A stretch of 64,000 bases of DNA from contig NC_134458.1 of the NCBI RefSeq assembly GCF_047948215.1, positions 140,906,036-140,970,035 of the forward strand. Direction: 5' to 3'. This DNA comes from Lycorma delicatula. Taxonomy: Eukaryota; Arthropoda; Insecta; Hemiptera; Fulgoridae. This document shows, piece by piece, positions 24,853 to 35,439 of this stretch (position 1 is its first letter; each line of letters begins with the position of its first letter). The notes under the pieces were generated by a model. That model was not told the DNA's origin. It saw only the letters and a list, made by a program, of their open reading frames with translations, and did not search any database. The position numbers and the translations under genes are program-made.

Positions 24853-25790
24853 ATGGACGAGATGTACAAAACACAGCTTATGGTGACGCCTGAATTGGGG
24901 GAAGCCTTTGAGGACAGATTCCACCATGTTGAACGCTTGCGCCTGAAGCAGTTCAATCTGCATCATGCCCGGGCGGCCACCAGTGAACCCATTAGGTTCC
25001 TTAAGGGGTACAACCTCGAGGTCCACTTGGTCCAGGAGCCTTACGCAGTCAAGGGCAGGTGGGTCGGCTAGCACGGGGTGGATGTTATTCATTCTCGTGG
25101 GGGACGGCCACTCTCCGTGATTGGCTCAGAATCATTGGGTGTCTTTTGGATGTCCCAATGGTCGGATGAGCAATTCACCGTCATGCGAGTCACAAGGGGT
25201 ACGCTCGATGTCGTACTAGTGTCGGGATACTTCCATCTTGGATGGAGTAACAATGACTTGCTGGTGAAGTTGGGCAGGATTCTGGACGGTCTCCCGAGCA
25301 CTAGAGTGCTGGTTTCTCTGGATGATAATGCCAAGTTTCGCGCCTGGGGTTCACCATTCACTAACCCCAGAGGCGCTGGTCTCGAACAGTTCGTGGGAGC
25401 CAGGAACCTCTATTTGGTTAATGATGCAGAACAACCCCCAACTTTCTCTTCTGAACTGGGGGAAAGTTACATCGATGTCACTTTGGTGACGGGCGACTTG
25501 CTGTGAAGTACAAGTAGTTGGACTGTCTGGCCCGAGGCCAGTGTGAGCGATCATAGGCTTATAACCTATGAGATCGTTTACGGAGACGGTCTAAGAGCTC
25601 CAGATTTGGGTCGCTATTACCTAAAGAGCCTAGATAAGCAACAGGATGTGGCGCGAGTGTGCAGCTGCCTTGTAGGGGTTGGAATGGCGCATGGAGTACA
25701 GAGAGGAGGTGGAATTGATGGCTCAACAATTCGGCCGGGCTATCAAGACTGGTTGCGATACGGCCTCAGCCAATGGACGGATCCTTAGGT
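24853..25790 (+). pseudogene. R1-like endonuclease domain, broken
   Basis: Three successive frames make up the endonuclease. 24853-25071 has LKQFNLHHARAATSE and VHLVQEPYAVKG. 25078-25506 has RGGRPLSVIGSESLGVFWMS, VVLVSGYFHLG, then LVSLDDNAKFRAWGS and NPRGAGLEQFVG, with YIDVTLVTGDLL at the end. 25543-25788 opens with SDHRLITYEI. The QEP, DxNAK and SDH motifs are endonuclease active-site signatures of non-LTR elements. The second residue cluster reads DDNAK where family members usually have DANA. One in-frame stop (25072) and a stop at 25504 separate the pieces. It would nick target DNA in an intact element. Confidence 0.85.
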
Positions 25791-27310
25791 AGTGGATAGT
25801 CCGCTGATCGGGAAGTGCCTGGAGCCATCATGACTGCTGCTTCCGGGCAGGCGTCTGTTAAAAGCAAACCCGAGACAATGTGGTAGTCCTCTGACCTTAG
25901 CGTGCTGCACGCAAGAGTTAGGTCTACTAGGAGAAGATAGCATCGTCACCCCCTAACGGGGATATCGTTGATGACTTGCGCGTTGAGGGTCTGCAGATCT
26001 GCTGGTGCGCCCGTAATGAGTATGTTCATGCCATCAAGGAAGCCAGACAATTTATGGCAAGACTCCAAGCGCGAGTTGCAGCGCAGTCCCTGGCAGCTCG
26101 AAAAATCATGTTACCGGCCAAAGACATTGAACGTACTGTCCAGTGTTCGATGCAGGTTTGGTGGTTGTGACCACACGTTAACATTTGTGGTGACTTACCA
26201 GGCATTCCAGGATACTCTGTTTCCAGATGCTCCAAAGGGTGAAGCAGAGGTCGGCCGTTAGGGCGGGGGCTACGCCCTTCCCTGGCGTATGAGATATGGA
26301 TCCCTTAAATATAGACAGAGTGGTTTCTCAAATGGCACTGAAAAAGGCACCACGGATTGACCAACTTGATCCGGATATATTCTACCATCTGCTGCCTGTC
26401 ATAAGAGAGCCACTTGGCAGGCTGTTTACGAGGTGCCTTAACTGGGGCTGCTTCCCGACTTGTTGTAAAGTGGCTTTGGAGAAGGGTGCTCTTAAAACCA
26501 GGAAAGGATCCTAGTGAGGTCGGCAGTTGTCGACCCACCAGTCTCTTGCCAGTAATCGGCAAGTTGCTTGAAAGGCTGGTTGTGGAACGGCTCTGGGAAA
26601 GCATTAAGGTGAACTGGTTTCTAAATCGATACAAGTATGGCTTCACGAAAGGGGTTGGCACCGAGGATTGCATCTTAAATGTTCTTGCAGAGGTGGAAAG
26701 CGCCGACTGTAAGTATGTTTTGGCAGCAGCATTTTCTTCCTTGTGTGTGAGTTCTGTCCTCTATGGGTTGGAACGCCGCAATTTTCTCGTAGCTCTGCAG
26801 GCAGTAGTACGTGACTATTTGTCTATGTCTGTTTGAAGATGCGCACCTAGCTGTGGAAAAATCCGTCACTAGGGGGAACCCGCAAGGTTCCGTTCTCGGT
26901 CTCCTGTTGTGGAACGCCGGGAGACCGAGATCTTTTGGGATGCGGTTTCGGGCCGGGCCAGTACCGGAACGAAACACTGATCACAATGCACTGGATCTAA
27001 ATTTCGTTCAGTTGCCCATCTCCCGCCTGCGGAAGAAGCTGCAGAGCCTCACGATGGAAGCATGGCAGATGAAATGGAACACCACGACTAAGGGAAGATC
27101 CTTGTACAAGTTTAAACAGGATCTGAGGAGGATGGTATGCCTCGAGTTCGTTTTTAAGGGAAACAGGTGCCCAGGTACTCACCAAACATTTTAATTCGAA
27201 CCAATATCTGTTTCGGTTCCTCCTGGCAGCTGATGAGCTGTGCGTCTGCGGGGAGGTCCAGTCAAATGAACACCTGATGTTTGACTGTCCTACTCTTGGG
27301 GGCCAGAGAC
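25790..27310 (+). pseudogene. R1-like RT with palm deletion and zinc tail
   Basis: 25976-26170 is a linker (ARNEYVHAIKEARQFMARL). 26296-26514 gives the RT start (KKAPRIDQLDPDIFYHLLP). 26414-26836 gives LLKPGKDPSEVGSCRPTSLL, GKLLERLVVERLW and YGFTKGVGTEDCI, then ADCKYVLAAAF in place of the motif-A Asp region. A further frame holds TRGNPQGSVLG (motif B). At 26894-26930 sequence jumps from motif B to the thumb (LPISRLRKKLQSLTMEAWQ, near 27010), so motif C is deleted. 27230-27300 encodes CVCGEVQSNEH and FDCP, the C-terminal zinc-binding motif. Non-functional. Confidence 0.82.
26894..26930. repeat. 11-bp inverted repeat at RT deletion junction
   Basis: 26894-26904 is the exact reverse complement of 26920-26930, with a 15-nt spacer. 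The join between RT motif B and the thumb falls here. Confidence 0.8.
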
Positions 27311-27876
27311 CGGGCCACCCCGGAACTTAGAGGTGAAGGGGAAATTTGTGCCCTCACAAGCGGCAAGTCAATGTGGCGAGAGCCGCATTGTCGGACCGTG
27401 TGGGAGTTCCTTGATGCGGTTGCTATGTTCAACCGACATCAACAGTTTACTTAAGGGTAATACTCCTACCGCACTGCTATTAACCTAGAGATAAATGGCT
27501 GACCACCAGCCAATTAAGGCTGCAAGCGCTTTAATTTGGTAGATAGGTACTTTCTGGCATTCAGCGACCTAGTTGTGGCAGCGAATTTCTGTCTAGATGA
27601 AGTTAATTTTAATTTATGGATGTCATATATATTTTAATAGTTGACGGGGTACCCATTTTAGTTAATATATGACAAGTGAGCGGCTGGGACACGTAAGCCG
27701 GTGGTGTATGGCACCGCGCTTAGTCCGCTCATGCTGTTAGGTAAGCTCTAGGAGCTATTTAGGACACTGGTCGCTAAACTGTTTGTGAATCAGTAGCTGT
27801 TTGTGGCACAGACATTCGGTCTTACACTTTAGGGTGACCGAATGCGGTGGTGGCAGGAGAAATGCCAAGCAAACCA

Positions 27877-28070
27877 ATATGTGTGAATGTAAATGAAGTG
27901 TAGTTTTGTACAGTCTCAGATCGACCGATCCTGGAATGTGTGGTTAATTGAAACCCAACCACCAAAGAACACCGGTATCCACGATCTAGTATACAAATCA
28001 GTTCAAAAGTACGGATACCTTAATTTGGATTTCAACCTTAGAACTCTCGACTTCGAAATCAGCTGATTTG
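27877..28070 (-). mobile_element. SINE S1, copy 4, right part
   Basis: Continues the SINE interrupted at 24788: GTGTGGTTAATTGAAACC, AACACCGGTATCCACG, then the sub-family head word CGAAATCAGCTGATTTGCGA. It is cut off at about 28070 before the A-box region. A shared TTGGTCC (24759-24765 and about 28079-28085) could be the rest of a diverged target duplication. Confidence 0.8.
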
Positions 28071-28500
28071 CGATTAGTTTTGGTCCTAATATTACCGGGG
28101 AAATATAGGACCACCTTTGCAGAGCCCACGCGTACAAAAACTTGGGCTAAATACAACTGGGTTCGCCAAGGTGACCAGAGAACATGGTTCAAGAGTCACT
28201 ACGTAGAGCCATCCACCCATCCGTACGATAGTTTCCACCTTGGGTTACGATTAAGAGTGTCGTAACACCACCTAGTGTAAATATAATAAGAAACGGTGTA
28301 GGATGTTATGTAGCTGTGTAAGGTTATATGTTGTAATCGATGTAGTGTATGTGTATAGTGTAAAGTGGTCTGCAGCTTTGTCTGTAGTGAGAAGGCTAGC
28401 TGCAGATGCTAGGCCCGTGGGGACGCCAACCCCCAAAGTCTTAAAGAATATGGCTCCCCGTTGGGGAACAGCTTGTAATAATTCGAATTATTACGACATA
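28071..28500 (+). other. GC-richer block with an unidentified 65-codon frame
   Basis: A plus-strand frame 28068-28265 ends with the residues WFKSHYVEPSTHPYDSFHLG, followed by LRLRVS and a stop. The spacing (W, FKS, EP, then a GLRL-like end) faintly resembles the C-terminus of formylglycine-generating-enzyme-like (FGE-sulfatase) domains, usually ending GFRL or GFRCV. The upstream part has no recognisable motif and its Met lies in SINE-junction sequence. The downstream 28300-28500 part contains a CCCCGTTGGGG hairpin and the palindrome at 28475-28494. It could equally be a repeat tail or a chance frame. Confidence 0.25.
28475..28494. repeat. perfect 20-bp palindrome
   Basis: GTAATAATTCGAATTATTAC reads identically on both strands. 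Confidence 0.95.
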
Positions 28501-29829
28501 TAAATTAAACTCGGTTTATCCAAACAAATATTGGTGCCAATTAAGGTTATATTGTATATTCAAAAATATTTTTACCTTCCTGTAAAAAAAAAGAAATTGA
28601 AGTGACACCCATGTAATCTAGAATAAATAGGTGTCTATTTCTTTGTTTATACAATGATATGCAGCAAGATAATAATAGAAATGTCTTGTTTTATGACAAA
28701 GAATAATATATTATTATATTACTGCAATATTCACAGTAGACTTAGCAACGCAGTAAATATATCGTACTATAAATGTAGGAAGGGAAAAAAAAGATGAAGG
28801 AAGTTACTGCTGTCTTTATAGTGTTGCTGTAGTAACAAGCCAAAAGAAAATACGTAGAGAACAAAAGAACAATGTATTCTATACGTGACGATTCGCCATA
28901 TTAAGAAAAGTATGAAAATAGAGTTGTCTTTTTTTATACACACCTTATAAAATGTGATAGTTGTAACCATAGCAACTATAGAGTGGTAAGATATGTATGT
29001 AACCTAGTTGTGATTGTACACGCAGGTAGTCAAATCCATTAAGTAAAGTCTTAATTCCTTCAGATGTTGAATGTATTGTTTTACAATAACGTAATACATT
29101 TCCGGAAATATGTAATTTTTTATTACGTTATTTATTTATTTTTATTATTTTTGTCACTAAAAAATATTGGAATGTTGCTATAGAGTGAGAATGCACGAAA
29201 TTTTAACAATAAGTAGAAAATAACTGTATACTTATTGTAAAAGTTTTTCTAAAAGTTGAAAACGGATGATTTCAACTAGTTTTATTATTTGTTTTACCCG
29301 ATTAACATTTTTTTGATTCACCCAAATCACTTGTTTTATAAATAAATCAGTTAATCTAACATTTTATAAATGAAATCTTTTTAATGTAATAATAACTATT
29401 ATTCGTAATAAATTGATGGAACAGCATTTGGTAACTCCCTGTCTGCAGCTAATTTTTTCATGGATAACGGATAATTGAAAGTTAAAAGAGAATTTTATTA
29501 TTTTCCGCGAGATAAAGTTTTTGTTATATTTGACACTTTTCAATAATATTGAACATTTTATTAAATAAATAATTATTAAATAAAATTAATAGACAAATAT
29601 AAATTTTATATATGAAAATAAAAACAAACAAATGTTAAGAATTTTTAGAGTAAAATTAATGTTGTAATAAAACTCGATTTTAATATCCACAGAAAATATT
29701 CGTATACTGATCGATATATCACCAACAACTTTTTTATCCTATGAAAAAATAAAGTGACACTTTTAATGATGATATTTTACAAAACAAACCTAGGGCCACT
29801 TGATCTGAATAGCAAAAAGATCTGAATAG
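28501..29829. other. AT-rich spacer
   Basis: No gene, RNA or defined repeat was recognised on either strand. Confidence 0.45.
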
Positions 29830-30420
29830 GCAAAATTTACGTTCATGAGAAAAGAAATATAAAAACTAAAGGATTTAAGAAATACAACATAGATATAGCA
29901 TTTACCACAAGTAATACCATTAGCAATAAATTTAGAAATAATATAGAAGAATCAACAACAAAAATCGAGTATTCCAGATAAAATGTGATTGTAACGCGAT
30001 GTATGTAAGACAAGCGGGTGCAAAATTTAACACAAAATATAAAGAACATATAAGATCATGTAAATACGATAAAAAAGATTCAAATTATGCAACACATTTG
30101 ATAGAAAAAGTACATAATTCTCAATTAAATGATAAAATCCATGAAAATATTAAATTATACAGATAAAGGCAAACGGAAATAAAGGAAAAAGGAAATATTA
30201 CTTTTTAAAGGAATATGTAAAAATTATTAAAATGAAGAATCAGAAGTATTAGTTTCAAGAAAGTATATATCGTTAAAGCAGGAGGAACAAAGCAGAAAGG
30301 GCTATGACAGGTGAGTGGGAAGTACTTAACATCACTATTTAACGACGATCCCATTTCAGGAAGGCTGAATGCTAAAAAAATATTTAAATAAGGAGGTACT
30401 CCGAAACGCGTCGACTACAA
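29830..30420 (+). pseudogene. Penelope-like element GIY-YIG endonuclease remnant
   Basis: Frame 29981-30166 encodes CDCNAMYVRQAGAKFNTKYK, then EHIRSCKYDKKDSNYATHLI and EKVHNSQLNDKIHE. The pattern CxC...YVGQTxRxFxxRxKEH...AxHxxxxxH is the GIY-YIG nuclease domain of Penelope-like retroelements. In this copy the Gly and the Arg of YVGQTGR are changed (YVRQAGA), so activity is unlikely. The preceding frame (KYNIDIAFTTSNTISNKFRN, from about 29870) fits the linker before the nuclease. The domain cleaves target DNA in intact elements. A degenerate hammerhead-like motif follows at about 30385-30412. Confidence 0.7.
30385..30415 (+). ncRNA. degenerate hammerhead-ribozyme-like motif
   Basis: GGAG (30392-30395), a GTA loop and CTCC (30399-30402) form stem II. 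GAAA follows at 30403-30406, then the palindrome CGCG and a TC cleavage dinucleotide at 30411-30412. The 5' core is TAAATAA where CUGANGA is required, so the ribozyme is presumably dead. Confidence 0.4.
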
Positions 30421-31516
30421 ATGTTAGAGTAACAATGCTAGAAATGGCAGAAAATAATACTGGAATCAATTGTATATATATATATATTGCCCTGTGTTTA
30501 ACAGCATGGTAAAAAATGTTATTAAAATTTAATGCTTTAACCTTAATATGTTTGGAAAATTGGCTTCTGTCCTCGTAAACGCTAAAAGTAGAATCTAAAT
30601 CTATTGAAAGAGCACGGCAATATTTAAATTGATTTGTAAAAACAACAATTGTAATTTATGATAAAGTAAACTAAAAGAGAGATATTGAAACTGGGGTATT
30701 TTTCCTTTAATTTTCTTCCGCTTTGAAATCCTCTCTTCTTCAAGTTGTAATAATTATAAATTTTGAAAAAATATAAACATACCTACTAAGGAGACCAGTA
30801 CTTACTAATATAATATAGTTTGTTCATATAGGTTGATGTCGGGAAAAGATGATGTCATAGAAATGGTATAGAAAATGCCGTAGAAAATAACATCACGAGA
30901 TAATATTTTCTTTTTGTTAATAGTGACTCATTATATCACCCAGATCTCCAATAATCGCAGGATACGCTAAAAATTTAGCCACCTCCCAACTTTACGTAAG
31001 TAATTGTTCCAATCTAGAATCGCGATATGATTGAGACCAAATTTTCTTCACAGAATTTAACGGTTGTCAGTTTGAACGGAATTGAACTGACAAACAGTAT
31101 ATAATTTATCTTATCGAATAAAGTACGACTTCTATTTTTTTTTCTAATCAAGTAGAAAGCGTTTTGTTTCAGAGTGTACACATTAATTACATGAAAAATC
31201 TTGTCCGATATTGACCCCCCTAAATAATTGTACATTATAGTTAATATTACGTATCAAAATAATTCAAAGTTTTAAAGATAACAACTCTAATAATGAAATA
31301 TAAATAATATAATTTTTTTTAAACCATCTAATACATTTCATAGTAGGGGGATAATTAACGAGAAAAACACCGATACTAGAATAGAGGATCATTAGGCTCA
31401 TAATAAATATAGAAGGCGAGAGAAATACGCCGTAATTGGACAATATCTTTAAAGTGGTCACAAAATTAGTTTATTAGAAAGATAAATTTAAAAAAAGTTC
31501 GTAATAAATAGTTTGT
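30421..31516. other. AT-rich spacer
   Basis: A short TA run at about 30472-30488. No gene was supported. Confidence 0.45.
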
Positions 31517-31684
31517 GGTTTTCCTTGGCGGAATGTTAGCGTCTCGACCTTTCATCTCGAGTCCCGGGTTCGAATCCTGGTCAGGCATGGAATTTTTCCT
31601 TTGTTTCAAAATCCCATTCCCACATTCACATATAAAAGCTTCCAAAGGCTTCTGTAGTTAATTCATCAAACAAACAAAAAAGTA
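31517..31684 (+). mobile_element. tRNA-derived SINE (family S2)
   Basis: Starts with an A-box-like TTGGCGGAATGTTAGCG (31533-31549) and has a perfect B box GGTTCGAATCC (about 31568-31578), then a unique body (CAAAATCCCATTCCCACATT) and an A-rich tail CAAACAAACAAAAAAG. The tRNA portion cannot form a proper acceptor stem: TTCCTTG faces TCAGGCA. It is therefore a SINE rather than a tRNA gene. Only one copy was seen in the window. Confidence 0.75.
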
Positions 31685-33010
31685 GTATATAGCGAAACTC
31701 GCTATATCAACAATAATATAGACAATTAATCGTTGAATAATATTTAAGAGCATTTTTGAATTTTAAATGTATGATAAATTCTTTCGTGTAAATTTTCAAT
31801 TATAACTATATTAAACGACCACCTCCTTAAATTTTGTAAGACGGAGGAAACTCGTCTTTGCATGGTTTAATAATCGTACTATCTTTATCTTTCTTGAGAT
31901 ACTTTGTATATAAACAACCCATACAGTCGAAGGGGGCAATCTGTTTTCGATGTTTTTAAACAGTGTGTTTTTTATTAGGACTACCTAAAACCAAAACAAT
32001 TACTTTTATTTATTTTTTATTCCTGTTGATACAGGCTTTGAGAAAAATTACTAATATACATGAGTACTAAAATACAAAAAGTTTGCATAAAAAGAAAATT
32101 CTTGAGATATACTCATCTGTGTAAGTGAGTAAATATGTACATCAGTATATATTTTGATATTTATCTAACATATTTTTGGGCAGAGATTTCAAATCGTCAA
32201 AAAATATAAAATTCCCAGAGAAGGCTTTATAAGGAATCTAGTGCGTTTGTTTGTAATAAACATAAGTTTTACATTACATTAAAATTATAAAATGAATTGT
32301 TAGCAGTAAATATATTTTGGTTTATAAATTGAATAAAAAGATTAAAAATAGAAAATAAAAAAAGGATATAACATATTATTAATCAACTATCATAATTATT
32401 ACTTAAAAACTCAATTTTCCTAGTTCAAGTGCTGCAGCAATGGTAACCAAAAAAAGTAGGTGACCTTAATTTTTTTCATACTTTTTTATCAGTTTCTTAA
32501 TTTAATTGTCAGTATAACTTTTCGGTTTATTTGTTAACAACATACACCGATTAAAATCATGTAGTTTATGCTTGTCCAGTTATATATTTGCTGATGAGTT
32601 TAAAGCTTAAATTTTGCTTTATAATAACGGTAAAAAATTCAGAAGTGGTCTTATTTTTTTTCAAAATCACTTTACTGTTAATCTATACAATTTAATTACT
32701 TATTATAGATATTCTTACAAAACTTAAGTACTGTTTTTGAATGCTTTTTACCCAAATATGAATTCATGTCCATATGAAATGATAAAAAAGATTATAAAGT
32801 TATGGATAAATGATTCTCAATTTATTGGTCACTTTGAGAGGAATAGTTTTTCAGAAATTCTTGATAATGTGAAAAAAGTATTAACTGAAATTTAACTATT
32901 ATTTTGAATGGATGAAATATATTTAAAATAAAAATATTCTAAGTTACATTTTCATGCATGGCACCATTGGTATATAAGCTTATTTATACATAAATGAAAT
33001 AAATTAAAAT
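31685..33010. other. AT-rich spacer
   Basis: Holds a small palindrome TATAGCGA/TCGCTATA at 31688-31706. Otherwise nothing supported. Confidence 0.45.
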
Positions 33011-33077
33011 TCAACCTTACCAACAATTCTTCTGTGTTTTTCGAGTACTTTCGATCATTCGACCATCTTCAGGAAAA
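33011..33077 (-). ncRNA. hammerhead-ribozyme-like repeat, copy 1
   Basis: On the minus strand: TTTTC (33077-33073), core CTGAAGA (33072-33066), a bulged T, stem II GGTC-GAAT-GATC, then GAAA, palindromic GTACT, C as the nucleotide before the cleavage point, and GAAAA pairing with the first TTTTC. This fits a type I hammerhead (core CUGANGA and GAAA). The downstream words GAATTGTTGGTAAGGTTG match the copy at 51.5 kb. Such motifs are known in the terminal repeats of Penelope-like elements. Confidence 0.6.
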
Positions 33078-33289
33078 GTTTTCTTTTAATTTAAAAGCAT
33101 TAAAATCAAAACTAAAATGTGTTAATTGAAAAGTTTAAAAAATATCCTTTTAAAGTAATTACTAAATTAACTGGTACAGAAGAAAGTATTCCGTTATGTT
33201 TTAACATAGTCAACAGAGAATATTTAAATACTTACTTACTGACTAGCCAACACCCGCCCTTCGCTATTGAGCTATTTGACGACGCGCTG

Positions 33290-34710
33290 ATCAATAAATG
33301 CGGGCTTCTGTGAACTCCGAGCTCTCACTCAGCTGGGTGTGGTCCAGGACCGGACAATCTCTCAGATGATCAGCATCCATTGTCTCGCAACCACACAGCG
33401 GACACTCAGGAGACGGCAGCACACGGACGCGGTGAAGGTGACAATGAAGATAGTCATGGCCATTGTTTAGTCGGAAGGCAGCTACGTTGACCGCACGCGG
33501 TAGGCCGGGATTGATAGGACCGTCACTAACCAAAGTCTCCCATCATCTCCTATTAGAAGCCGTCTCGGAGAGGGGCTGTTCATTCCATCTGTTGACCGCT
33601 GTATCGTGCCCTGGATGAACGCAAGGACGCGGGGCAGCTAGGTTGGGGTAGAGTCGTTCCTAACTTGGCCAGTTTATCGGCCTTCTCATTTCCACGTGTG
33701 TTGACATGACTGGGATATCCACTGAAACACCAGTGTTCACCCCCGATTTCCTAGGCTTTCCAATCTTCTTCTACACTCAACCGTCCTCCGGCAGTCCGTT
33801 TGGATGTTGCGCGATAGATTATGTATAGTGGCTTGGAAGTCGACCAAAAACACTGCTTTCAAAGGAGAAACTAGCTACAGCGGTGTGCACTGCTCCAACT
33901 TCGCCATCATAGTTGTTGAGGGGGTACTTACAGCTTTATGTCCCTGAAAAAGACGGCAGTAGTATCGTTTCTTCACTGCCTGAAATCGAAGATCGGTCAG
34001 TTTAGACGTGAATCCACTCGTCATTCGGAAATTTCTTGTGGATAGTCTGTAGGGCTAACTGCTTCAATTCATGTTGTATGGAGGCGTGTTTTGGTGTCGA
34101 ATGGTTCTTGAGTTCGTTGCGAGCTCGAGGTAAGTGATTGAAGAAATCTTAGCTGGTGCACAGGGTTGCAGTGTTGACGGATGGAATATAATATTTCCTT
34201 ATAAGTTTTTCATATGCAGCGAGTGGAGCCGTCTTTGTTCTCAACCTAGAAGCAGCTTGCTGATTCCATTGATGCTTATGGACTCGTCTAAAACGCACTC
34301 AGAATCTCAATGCTACCCTTTTTTTTGGTATGATTGTAAGGGCTCAATCTGAGCCTCTGCTTCTATGGCTGCAATAGGGGTGGATTTAGCAGCGCCTGTG
34401 ATCACCCTTAAGGCCACATTTTGAACGAGGTCGAGCTTGCTTAGTGTGCTAGTGCTGGCTGTGACCGTCACTTCACTCCCGTATGCTAGCACGTCTTATG
34501 TTCGACTTGTAGAGCAGTCTTGAGAACATCCTGATTTGCACCTCACCCTGTGGCTGTCAATCTTCTTAGTAAGCGAATTCTTTTTACCGCCTTTTCCACA
34601 CAGTGGTCCACATGGGGTTTCCACATGTCTGTCCAGTTGAACCCCTATTTTTAAAAGATAATGTGGATCTTTGCTTGTAAGATAAAAAGTCAAATAATCA
34701 TATTCTTGCA
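33290..34710 (-). pseudogene. RT thumb plus RNase H fragment, decayed
   Basis: The minus strand reads, from about 34690 down: RT thumb (LKIGVQLD, then DMWKPHVDHCVEKAVKRIRL in another frame near 34610, QDVLKTALQ near 34520, LSKLDLVQNVALRVITGAAK near 34430-34380). RNase H pieces follow: KAVFLVDFQATIHNLSRNIQ near 33850, and GNEKADKLAKLG near 33680. The C-terminal open frame 33291-33533 contains NVAAFRLNNGHDYLHCHLHR and CPLCGCETMDADHLRDC. The tail has the Cys/His signature common at the end of RNase H-bearing non-LTR polyproteins. Palm and endonuclease are absent. Stops in every frame. Confidence 0.75.
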
Positions 34711-35303
34711 ATAGTTATCTGTTCATTACTAGTACAGGCATCGAATATATATCAAAAATACAATTATATTTTTAACTGCATACGCGATATAATAATAGTT
34801 TATTTAATTGTAATGTATATTTTCTTATTCAGCTAACCTTGAAACTGAAAAATCTGTTTTTTAAAAAATTTTTAAAAACAATCATTCTTTACTGAAACAG
34901 CTTTCTTTGAAAAAGTCACATGATTTTATCACTTTTCACATAATGTCTAACTAAATGTGGTTAGAACAATGAAAAAAAAAAAATAATAATATTAAGATAA
35001 ATAGTTAGTGGGTCACATGTTTAGAATAACTTTTTGCTTGTTTTATAAACAGTGGTAAATTTGAGATAAATTAAGAAGTAATTAGTAGAGCTTTTAATTT
35101 TAATTCAGCTTTTTTAAGTTAGATTTCAGTAATAAAATATATATTGATTAAGTTAACAGAGAGAATTTATATAGCAAACATTATTCTCATTTTATAAATG
35201 GAGTTACTATTATTCTCTTCGTTACTAGAAATGGAGTCATCGGTAAAAATATAACTTAATTTGTGAAATACGATTATTAATAAAAGCGCGGAAAGTCCTA
35301 CCT
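34711..35303. other. AT-rich spacer
   Basis: Nothing recognised beyond an A-run near 34972. Confidence 0.45.
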
Positions 35304-35364
35304 CAATGTAACAAATTGTATTGACAACGTAACAATTTGTATCAATGTAACAAATTGTATTGAT
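35304..35364. repeat. three-unit tandem repeat, ~20 bp
   Basis: Units starting at 35304, 35325 and 35343 share CAATGTAACAAATTGTATTG with small changes. Periods are 21 and 18 bp. Confidence 0.8.
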
Positions 35365-35439
35365 GCATTTTATACATCGTATATCTAAATATTAGGAACC
35401 TAGTATTCTTTTTTGTTAGATTGATTTAAAATATTAATA

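Larger units (their letters stand above)
24789..27876 (+). mobile_element. R1-clade-like retrotransposon inserted in a SINE
   Basis: A GC-richer plus-strand element of about 3.1 kb lying between two halves of one SINE. It carries an apurinic-type endonuclease, RT pieces and the C-terminal zinc-binding tail typical of the R1 clade. Its 3' UTR (27310-27876) has no poly(A) tail at the junction. About 44 bp of the SINE are missing between the two halves, which would be a target-site deletion. ORF1 is absent or reduced to the first ~60 bp. Base composition contrasts sharply with the AT-rich surroundings. Clade assignment rests on protein motifs. Confidence 0.8.

Noticed and set aside
24709..25092. 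127-codon minus-strand frame
   Set aside because: Antisense to the R1-like endonuclease and across the SINE junction; a chance frame.
29843..30049. Hydrophobic minus-strand frame
   Set aside because: Antisense to the Penelope-like nuclease remnant.
31533..31605. Possible tRNA gene (perfect B box)
   Set aside because: The acceptor arms do not pair and a non-tRNA body with an A-rich tail follows, so it is a tRNA-derived SINE.
35304..35364. Short regular repeats as a CRISPR array
   Set aside because: Units are contiguous without spacers, only three, and the window is eukaryotic.
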